From NCBI GenBank assembly GCA_023228145.1, contig JALOBU010000046.1:1-6529 (forward strand): a DNA stretch of 6,529 bases, written 5' to 3'. Position numbers and translations under genes: made by a program. This document shows positions 1-5,152 of this stretch, one piece after another. The stretch comes from Bacteroidales bacterium. GTDB taxonomy: Bacteria > Bacteroidota > Bacteroidia > Bacteroidales > CAIWKO01. Numbering within the stretch: the stretch's first letter is position 1; each line of letters opens with the position of its first letter. The notes below the pieces were generated by a model. It was not told the origin of the DNA. It did no database searches and saw only the letters and a list, made by a program, of their open reading frames with translations.

Positions 1-108
1 CAAGATAATTTAACGAAAGAAAATTTCACTTTTCGGTCGCCAATAAAAAGCATTATGAAAAGCCCTCTGGAGAAACTGATTTCAAAATGGAATATTTTAC
101 CGCACTAA

Positions 109-432
109 ACGTCAGAAGTCAGGATAAGCGGAATTATTTTTCTGGTTTTAATTATTTTCATTCTTTCATCATGGTGGAACTGGTGGTACGGCGGAAGTTT
201 TTCATCAAGGGTGATGATCGATTACTTGCCGTTTTTTATGATTTTGCTTGCTTCAGCACTCAATCAAATCACACATAAAATAATTAAAGGCATTTTAGTT
301 TTAATTGTTTTTTTTACAATTATTTTGAACCAGATTCAAACCTATCAATACAGATATAATGTTATTCATTATAAAAATATGAATAAAGACATGTATTGGG
401 ATAATTTCATGAGGATTGACAGACTTCTTTAA
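109..432 (+). pseudogene. C-terminal fragment of a polytopic membrane glycosyltransferase (GT39/PMT-like)
   Basis: The frame from 109 to the TAA at 430-432 encodes 107 residues that read as the tail of an integral membrane protein. There is a hydrophobic helix (about 130-171), the aromatic motif WWNWWYGGSF (172-201), a second hydrophobic stretch YLPFFMILLASALN, a third (GILVLIVFFTIILNQI), and a polar tail ending YWDNFMRIDRLL. From memory, Bacteroidota GT39-like (dolichyl-phosphate-mannose mannosyltransferase-like) membrane proteins end with a similar W-W-x-W-W-Y-G-G-S-F segment and tail. The frame has no ATG before 214, and TAA at 106-108 closes it upstream. Residues encoded by 1-105 are polar and do not look like the preceding part of such a protein. 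The piece is therefore probably a decayed or rearranged remnant, or the end of a gene broken by an indel or assembly error. Its stop overlaps the stop of the convergent repeat-protein gene. The family assignment is moderate; the membrane character is clear. Confidence 0.45.
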
Positions 433-1361
433 TCATAGTGAGTTTCATCATAAAACAAATACTCATGCCTTGTTGCATTCAACTGATAAATCTCTTCAAC
501 AGGATTGCAAGAAAAGACTGTGGTTTCAGTGAGTACTCCGTCATCATTAAAAGTTCTTTCAATGCTTAAAATCAATATTCCTTCTTTATTATAATCCTCC
601 TGCTTCACGGGGTTATTTTTTTCATCATAGGACATTTTAGTTGTTTTTACTGAAGTTACATCCTCTTCCGTGACCTCAAGAATATTCCCTTTATCATCCC
701 TGGTATAAATCAATTTTTCCCTTAACCGACCCTGTGCATCGTAAATCAGAATTTTTTCACGCTCACCCTTTTGATTATAAAAATACTCTGTGGTGTATGA
801 ACTTCTTTCTTCACTTGTTATATGTTCATATAAAACGACATCCCCGTTTTCATGATAGGAATACTTATTCTCATGTTCCAAAACATTATCTTCACCAAAT
901 AGCTTTTCTGATATTAATTTATCTCCGTCATATTCAAAAACTTCCATTTCTTCAGTTTCACCTTCCGGATTCATCACCCTTCGTTCCAAAAGATTGCCCC
1001 GTTCATCATATTTAAAAGTTACATGGCTTTCGCCGCTTTCGGCATACACTATTTTTTCATTGGCACACAAATTCTTATCATCGAAAACAAAATAATGATG
1101 TTCGGCAATTTCATTTTCGTCAAAAAAGCATATTTCTTCAATACAATTATTTTTTTCATCGAATTTATAAAGAATGTGCTCATTAATATCGCCTGAATGA
1201 TTGTAAGAAATTGATTTTACAAGGTTATTATTTTCATCATATTCTTTTTCTGAAGACAGGTGTGTCTCTTTTTCAAACCATTCGGTGGTTTCCGGGCTGG
1301 AAGGGTCTTCCATTGCATAAATAATAGTTTCTGAGGTAATTTTTTTAATCCGTTTATCCAT
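429..1361 (-). CDS. Cytoplasmic YD-like tandem repeat protein, function unknown
   Basis: This 310-residue acidic protein has an N-terminus without a signal peptide or membrane helix, so it is likely cytoplasmic. Residues ~40-285 are about ten imperfect repeats of 25-26 residues. Each starts with an aromatic-Asp turn followed by a Gly/Asn turn and two short strands: YDE41, FDE68, FDD93, YDE118, YDG144, YHE169, YNQ195, RDD221, YDE245, FND271. Typical cores are YDERGNLLE and YDEKNNPVK. The pattern resembles YD/RHS repeats or MORN-variant (YwqK-like) repeats and predicts a beta-rich solenoid or sheet scaffold. I see none of the extra domains of secreted RHS toxins (no RHS core motif, no C-terminal toxin domain). 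It is the last gene of a run with the Nudix gene 33 bp upstream, and its stop overlaps that of the membrane-protein fragment. A role in protein binding is inference only. The coding region is convincing; the function is not known. Confidence 0.85.
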   Translation of the reverse strand: MDKRIKKITSETIIYAMEDPSSPETTEWFEKETHLSSEKEYDENNNLVKSISYNHSGDINEHILYKFDEKNNCIEEICFFDENEIAEHHYFVFDDKNLCANEKIVYAESGESHVTFKYDERGNLLERRVMNPEGETEEMEVFEYDGDKLISEKLFGEDNVLEHENKYSYHENGDVVLYEHITSEERSSYTTEYFYNQKGEREKILIYDAQGRLREKLIYTRDDKGNILEVTEEDVTSVKTTKMSYDEKNNPVKQEDYNKEGILILSIERTFNDDGVLTETTVFSCNPVEEIYQLNATRHEYLFYDETHYD

Positions 1362-1394
1362 GTTGATTTATATGTATTTTGTGGCGTAAGAATC

Positions 1395-1838
1395 CTAAAC
1401 AAGTTTTTTCATTATAATTTCATGTGCTTTTTTTATAATTTCATTATGGTCAAAAGCAAGTCTGGGTAATGAATCCACATGAATCCATTTAATGGCTTTT
1501 GCATCGTCGCCAAATTTAAGTTTTACATCGGGGGTATTAAACCATGCAAAGTATATGACGCTTATGGAGCGGTATCGCGGATCCCTGCCGGGAGTTCCAA
1601 CGGTAAACAACTGAATAAGCTTCTCACAGCTGATACCTGTTTCTTCATATAATTCCCTTTTGGCGGCATCTTCCAGGTCTTCGTCAATTTCAACAAATCC
1701 TCCGGGGAGCGCCCATTGGTCAATATAAGGGTCGTGCAGTCTTTGTATAAGTAATACTTCATGTGAGTTTCCGCTGACCTTAAAAACAACGATGTCAACG
1801 GTTACGGCAGGCATCGGATAATCATAAATATAGGGCAT
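1395..1838 (-). CDS. Nudix hydrolase
   Basis: This 147-residue Nudix-fold enzyme is predicted to hydrolyse a nucleoside diphosphate linked to another moiety (X), with Mg2+ bound by the Nudix helix. The box G-x5-E-x7-R-E-U-x-E-E-x-G-U is complete: G47, E53, R61, E62, E65, E66, G68, I69. It is preceded by the usual WALPGG turn (42-47). The start PMPAVTVDIVVF and the strand-rich body resemble ADP-ribose pyrophosphatase-like proteins and the N-terminal half of NrtR-type regulators. However, no C-terminal winged helix is present and the length equals a single Nudix domain, so it is an enzyme rather than a regulator. The substrate cannot be read from sequence; ADP-ribose or an oxidised nucleotide are reasonable guesses. 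Its ATG lies 6 bp after the stop of the upstream metallo-hydrolase, implying co-transcription and perhaps translational coupling. No Shine-Dalgarno sequence is visible, which is usual for Bacteroidota. Confidence 0.93.
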   Translation of the reverse strand: MPYIYDYPMPAVTVDIVVFKVSGNSHEVLLIQRLHDPYIDQWALPGGFVEIDEDLEDAAKRELYEETGISCEKLIQLFTVGTPGRDPRYRSISVIYFAWFNTPDVKLKFGDDAKAIKWIHVDSLPRLAFDHNEIIKKAHEIIMKKLV

Positions 1839-1844
1839 AGTTTA

Positions 1845-2543
1845 TTATTGAGGTATCTTGTTTAAAAGCGTGTCAATATTAATACTTTTTCCGTGAGATA
1901 CAAAAATTTTTCTTCCTCCGTTTTCTTTAATTTTTTGCCATGAAAGCCATATTTTTGGTTGATTTTCAGCAACTATGGGCATGTTTTTTAATCCCAGAAA
2001 ATTTAAAATATTTATTGCGGCATCCCCCACAAACGCATTTCCGTTATCAAATACCAACCCTATGGAATCGGCAGTATGCCCTGGTAAACAAATTATCTTT
2101 GCAGGGGAACTAAGGGTTCCGGGTAAATTAGCATCCTCAGTAATGATATGTGTTTTTGATTTTTCAATCTTTACTCTCTCATTAATCTTTTCATGCAACA
2201 ATTTGTTTTGCAATTTCATAACCGCCCTGATAAGTGATGTTGTCCCTTTCATAAGGGGATTGTTTTTACCTACCTCAATCCAGGGGACAGCGCTGGCATG
2301 AATTATTAGTTCTGCATTACTATCAAGCAAAATCCTGTTTAAAAACCCCGTGTGGTCGAGATGATGGTGGGTAAGAAAAACATATTTAATTTGCGACAGC
2401 TTGATATTCATGCAATCGATTTTTTTTCTGAATTCGCTGTACTTTTTTTTCGTTGAAGTATCTATAAGCAAATAATCATTCCCCGTTGAAATTAGGTAGC
2501 AATTGGTTATCCCCAAACGAATTATATGATATTGAATATTCAT
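1845..2543 (-). CDS. MBL-fold (glyoxalase II-like) metallo-hydrolase
   Basis: This 232-residue protein of the metallo-beta-lactamase fold carries a full set of metal ligands. They are the T-H-H-H-L-D-H motif (H59, H61, D63, H64), H156 in PGHT, the bridging D174 in VGDA, and H217 in SHGKS. This set matches the dinuclear glyoxalase II-like subgroup, so the enzyme is expected to be an active hydrolase. The length is that of a single catalytic domain, without the C-terminal substrate domain of true glyoxalase II. No signal peptide is seen, so it should act in the cytoplasm. The substrate is not identifiable; thioesters, lactones and phosphoesters are all possible in this family. It lies 73 bp downstream of rny and 6 bp upstream of the Nudix gene. 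It probably heads a three-gene unit, or continues the rny transcript by read-through. Confidence 0.92.
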   Translation of the reverse strand: MNIQYHIIRLGITNCYLISTGNDYLLIDTSTKKKYSEFRKKIDCMNIKLSQIKYVFLTHHHLDHTGFLNRILLDSNAELIIHASAVPWIEVGKNNPLMKGTTSLIRAVMKLQNKLLHEKINERVKIEKSKTHIITEDANLPGTLSSPAKIICLPGHTADSIGLVFDNGNAFVGDAAINILNFLGLKNMPIVAENQPKIWLSWQKIKENGGRKIFVSHGKSINIDTLLNKIPQ

Positions 2544-2616
2544 TTTCGATATCGTCCTGAAAAAAACAGGAATTTAAATTATCATATCAGGCATTTAACA
2601 AAGGAGGTCAGCTGTA

Positions 2617-4161
2617 CTACTTTGCGTAGCTGATGGCCCTTGTTTCACGTATCACCGTTATTTTTATCTGCCCGGGATATGTCATTTCATTCTGAATCTT
2701 GTTTGAAATGTCGAAAGCAAGCTGATTGGCCTGGTTGTCGGTAACTTTTTCGGCACCAACAATGACGCGCAGTTCTCTTCCGGCTTGTATGGCATAAGTT
2801 TTCACCACACCGGGGTAAGAGAGTGCTAGTTCTTCAAGGTCTTTAAGCCTGTTTATATAAGACTCCACAATTTCACGCCTTGCACCGGGGCGTGCTCCCG
2901 ATATCGCATCGCAAACCTGCACTATGGGAGCTATCAGCGTGGTCATTTCCACTTCCTCGTGGTGCGAACCTATAGCATTGCATATTTCCGGCTTTTCCTT
3001 GTATTTTTCTGCCAGGTTCATACCCAATATGGCATGAGGCAATTCAGGCTCATTATCAGGCACTTTGCCAATATCATGCAGCAAGCCGGCTCTTTTTGCC
3101 AGCTTAGGGTTTAGTCCCAGCTCTGAAGCCATGACGGCAGAGAGGTTGGCAACTTCACGGGAATGCTGCAGCAGGTTCTGCCCGTATGAGGAACGGTATT
3201 TCATTTTACCTATAAGGCGTATGAGTTCGTGATGTATTCCATGAACCCCTAGGTCAATGGTGGTGCGTTTTCCCACCTCAACGATTTCCTGCTCTATCTG
3301 TTTTTTAGTTTTTGCCACAATTTCTTCGATACGAGCCGGGTGTATTCTGCCGTCAGTAACCAGCTGATGCAGCGACAATCTGGCTATTTCGCGCCTCACA
3401 GGGTCAAAGCCGGAAATAATGATGGCATCAGGTGTGTCGTCAATAACTATTTCCACACCTATGGCAGCTTCAAGCGCCCGGATATTCCTGCCTTCACGGC
3501 CAATGATGCGCCCTTTGATTTCGTCATTATCTATGTTGAAAACGGATACTGAGTTTTCGATAGCATACTCTGCAGCCGTACGTTGAATGGTTTTAATTAC
3601 AATTTTTTTGGCTTCCGTATGAGCGGTATCACGGGCTTCTTCGATGATTTCGCGAACGTGGTTGGCCGACTCGCTGATGGCTTTGGCTTTAAGCATTTCA
3701 ATCAGCTGGGCTTTGGCTTCGGCAGCCGACAAACCGGCAATCACCTCGAGTTTTTCCACTTGTTTGGATTGCATTTGTTCTATTTCAGCTTGTTTCTTAT
3801 TAAAAATATCCAACTGGTTGTTTAAATTTTCCCTGATGGTGGACAGCTCTTTTTCTTTACGGCTGAGTTCTTCTATTTTTTGAGATACGATAGCTTCTTT
3901 TTGCTTTATCCTGTTTTCGCTTTTCAGGATGTTATTGTTCCTTTCGTTGATAATCTTTTCGTGTTCAGATTTTAACTGAAGGTATTTTTCTTTAGCCTGA
4001 AGAATTTTGTCTTTTTTAATTACCTCAGCTTCATTCTGAGCCTCCCTGATGATGCGTTCCGATTTCTTCTCAATGGATTTCCGGATAATCAGTACGGAGA
4101 ACAACACTCCCAGTAGTATTCCGCCTGCCGCTGCTATTGATATATAAATTATTGTCATCAT
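2617..4161 (-). CDS. rny: Ribonuclease Y (endoribonuclease, membrane-anchored)
   Basis: RNase Y is a membrane-bound endoribonuclease that initiates mRNA decay and RNA processing. The 514-residue product is the usual length for the family. Domains in order are: an N-terminal transmembrane helix (about residues 3-26), a long charged coiled coil (about 28-190), a KH RNA-binding domain with GRIIGREGRN at 217-226 (about 210-270), and an HD metal-dependent phosphohydrolase domain (about 330-430). The HD domain shows H333, the H362-D363 pair in LLHDIGK, H400-H401, and D418. The C-terminal region ends ITVIRETRAISYAK, as is typical. Two adjacent ATGs (4159-4161 and 4156-4158) could start it; the first is given. 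No clear Shine-Dalgarno sequence is seen. The gene begins 38 bp after the end of the 6S-like RNA, so it may be transcribed from the zapA promoter through that RNA or from a start nearby. Its base composition is visibly more GC-rich than the flanking genes, as often seen for a highly conserved gene. Confidence 0.98.
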   Translation of the reverse strand: MMTIIYISIAAAGGILLGVLFSVLIIRKSIEKKSERIIREAQNEAEVIKKDKILQAKEKYLQLKSEHEKIINERNNNILKSENRIKQKEAIVSQKIEELSRKEKELSTIRENLNNQLDIFNKKQAEIEQMQSKQVEKLEVIAGLSAAEAKAQLIEMLKAKAISESANHVREIIEEARDTAHTEAKKIVIKTIQRTAAEYAIENSVSVFNIDNDEIKGRIIGREGRNIRALEAAIGVEIVIDDTPDAIIISGFDPVRREIARLSLHQLVTDGRIHPARIEEIVAKTKKQIEQEIVEVGKRTTIDLGVHGIHHELIRLIGKMKYRSSYGQNLLQHSREVANLSAVMASELGLNPKLAKRAGLLHDIGKVPDNEPELPHAILGMNLAEKYKEKPEICNAIGSHHEEVEMTTLIAPIVQVCDAISGARPGARREIVESYINRLKDLEELALSYPGVVKTYAIQAGRELRVIVGAEKVTDNQANQLAFDISNKIQNEMTYPGQIKITVIRETRAISYAK

Positions 4162-4199
4162 GACGTATGTATTTATTTAGTTTATAATTATTTTAAATG

Positions 4200-4407
4200 A
4201 AAAACCCGCACTGAATTCAAGAGAGTTTAGAATAAACTCCAAAATGACATGTATAGGGCTACCTGTTTTGTTCGAACTTCTACCGTCCCGCAGGTTTCCC
4301 TGCGGAATTCTGCCATAGGCAGACTGAAGCCTGTTCTACCAATACAGAGATTACCCTAATTTGATAACGTTGAGTTTATCAAACAATGTTAATGAATCAA
4401 TGCGGGT
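4200..4407 (-). ncRNA. ssrS: 6S RNA candidate (Bacteroidales-1-like)
   Basis: The 268-bp gap between zapA and rny folds as one long rod on the minus strand. A closing stem pairs 4394-4407 with 4204-4218 (14 bp, one bulge, ends ACCCGCA/TGCGGGT). A large central bubble follows, with a small hairpin on each side: 4360-4383 (8-bp stem TTTGATAA/TTATCAAA) and 4223-4239 (7-bp stem, 3-nt loop). Inside that, TAGGG/CCCTA (4354-4358 with 4254-4258) closes the bubble. The apical part holds a 5-bp hairpin (4310-4322) and a 7-bp hairpin with a GAAA tetraloop (4288-4305). A run of U follows the 3' arm (4204-4200). Rod, internal bubble and length near 200 nt are the hallmarks of 6S RNA, which binds RNA polymerase as a promoter mimic. 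Position next to zapA matches ssrS in gammaproteobacteria. Strand choice rests on gene direction and the GAAA loop. Ends are predicted from the fold, not mapped. Confidence 0.8.
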
Positions 4408-4420
4408 ATATTTTTTTATT

Positions 4421-4428
4421 CAAAGAAC
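4421..4428 (-). promoter_or_regulatory. Possible -7 element of a promoter for the 6S-like RNA
   Basis: On the minus strand GTTCTTTG, just downstream of the zapA stop, matches the TTTG half of the Bacteroidota -7 consensus TAnnTTTG but not the TA. A CTTG lies 22 bp further upstream inside the end of zapA. The predicted RNA 5' end is 13 bp away, a little farther than ideal. It is weak; the RNA could instead be processed from the zapA transcript. Confidence 0.25.
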
Positions 4429-4430
4429 GT

Positions 4431-4721
4431 TTACTTTTCGAGATGCATTTCAAGCTTTTTGTCAATCCCAAGTAATTTATCTCTCAGTTTGGTATTTTTA
4501 AATGATTCTAGTTGCTCATAATTCAGCGCACTTGAGGTATATTGCAATGCAATCATTGCCAGCAGGTCCTGTTTGTCTTTAAACATATAATTTCCTGCAA
4601 ATTCCCTTATTTTATCGTTTATTAATAAAGCAGCTTTGCGCACGATTTCCTCTTCCTGTTTTTCAATAGTTAGTTTATAAATCCTTTCTGCTATTTTAAC
4701 CGATATTGACAAATCACTCAT
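4431..4721 (-). CDS. zapA: Cell division protein ZapA
   Basis: ZapA is a small cytoplasmic protein that binds FtsZ and cross-links its protofilaments at the division site. The 96-residue product has the family layout. An N-terminal beta-strand region (about 1-20, SISVKIAERIYKLTIEKQEE) leads into a helix with E-x2-VRKAA-x2-IND (about 24-40), then a long C-terminal helix able to form the dimer or tetramer coiled coil (about 50-95). It also has the conserved DKQDLLAMIALQ segment at 49-60. It starts 21 bp after the coiled-coil gene, in the same direction, and the 6S-like RNA begins 23 bp after its stop. A GGGGGA stretch 4 bases before the ATG may help ribosome binding, although Bacteroidota rarely rely on it. 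Confidence 0.92.
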   Translation of the reverse strand: MSDLSISVKIAERIYKLTIEKQEEEIVRKAALLINDKIREFAGNYMFKDKQDLLAMIALQYTSSALNYEQLESFKNTKLRDKLLGIDKKLEMHLEK

Positions 4722-4742
4722 AGTTCCCCCGGTATATTTTAA

Positions 4743-5030
4743 TCACTTGTTTAACAAAGCAATGCATCTTTCAACTTCCCGCAAAAGTTCGTTAATTTTT
4801 AGTTTTGCTTTAGTTTTATTTTCTTCTCCTTCAATTGATTTTACAATAAGTAATACTTTGTTTTTTTCTTCTAAAAATTTTATGCTTTTGGTATTTTCCT
4901 CTTGTTTTTTTGTTAATATATCTAATTTAATTTTTAATTCATGATTCTCATTTTTAACCTTTTCTAACTGCTTAATCAATTGGTGTGTTTTGTATTCAAT
5001 ACCGGAAATCAATTCTGACAAATCGTCCAT
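4743..5030 (-). CDS. Small coiled-coil protein upstream of zapA (possible ZapB-like partner)
   Basis: This 95-residue, highly charged, almost entirely helical protein has no signal peptide or membrane segment. Leucine/isoleucine heptads run from about residue 8 to 58 (for example IKQLEKVKNENHELKIKL and IKFLEEKNKVLLIVK). A shorter helix near the C-terminus ends LREVERCIALLNK, a tail I recall from Bacteroidota hypothetical proteins at this locus. It is the first gene behind a good promoter and is followed after 21 bp by zapA. The small size, coiled coil and zapA linkage suggest a division-ring accessory protein analogous to ZapB of gammaproteobacteria. No sequence homology to ZapB can be shown by eye, so the function is inference. 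The real coding region is well supported by position and codon pattern. Confidence 0.8.
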   Translation of the reverse strand: MDDLSELISGIEYKTHQLIKQLEKVKNENHELKIKLDILTKKQEENTKSIKFLEEKNKVLLIVKSIEGEENKTKAKLKINELLREVERCIALLNK

Positions 5031-5051
5031 TTCACACCTGCAATTATTCTA

Positions 5052-5084
5052 CAAAATTAATATATTAATCGCTTAAAAAGCAAA
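5052..5084 (-). promoter_or_regulatory. Bacteroidota-type housekeeping promoter for the coiled-coil gene, zapA and probably rny
   Basis: On the minus strand there is TTTG (5084-5081), a 21-bp spacer, then TAATTTTG (5059-5052). This matches the Bacteroidota consensus TTTG / TAnnTTTG at the expected spacing. The transcription start would fall near 5045-5048, leaving a leader of roughly 15-18 nt before the ATG at 5030. No comparably good promoter was seen for the divergent gene in the same 122-bp gap. Confidence 0.65.
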
Positions 5085-5152
5085 TTTTTTAACTTTATTT
5101 TATAATTTTATTGGCTTAAAACTTTACAACCCATATATACATTATTATTTTG

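Noticed and set aside
87..278. Open frame of 63 codons starting at ATG 87 on the plus strand
   Set aside because: It overlaps the membrane-type frame 109-432, its protein is unremarkable, and the overlapping frame has the recognisable membrane helices and WWxWWYGG motif.
429..1361. Polymorphic RHS toxin or secretion-system effector
   Set aside because: No RHS core motif, signal sequence or C-terminal toxin domain, and no immunity gene adjacent.
1562..1798. Minus-strand frame of 78 codons within the Nudix gene
   Set aside because: The Nudix frame carries a complete Nudix box and covers this stretch; the alternative frame has no recognisable features.
2547..2554. Palindrome CGATATCG just upstream of the MBL start
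   Set aside because: An 8-bp palindrome alone is expected by chance, and nothing around it suggests an operator.
2555..2571. Inverted repeat TCCTG-A7-CAGGA between rny and the MBL gene
   Set aside because: It is only a 5-bp stem with a 7-base loop and no T-run after it, so it is too weak to call a terminator or operator.
3340..3883. Several plus-strand frames of 70-80 codons opposite rny
   Set aside because: They are antisense shadows of the well-conserved RNase Y frame and show no family features.
4162..4430. tmRNA, RNase P RNA or a riboswitch as the structured RNA
   Set aside because: It has no tRNA-like ends, no tag reading frame and no RNase P core, and a self-closed rod with its own closing stem next to zapA fits 6S RNA better than a leader switch.
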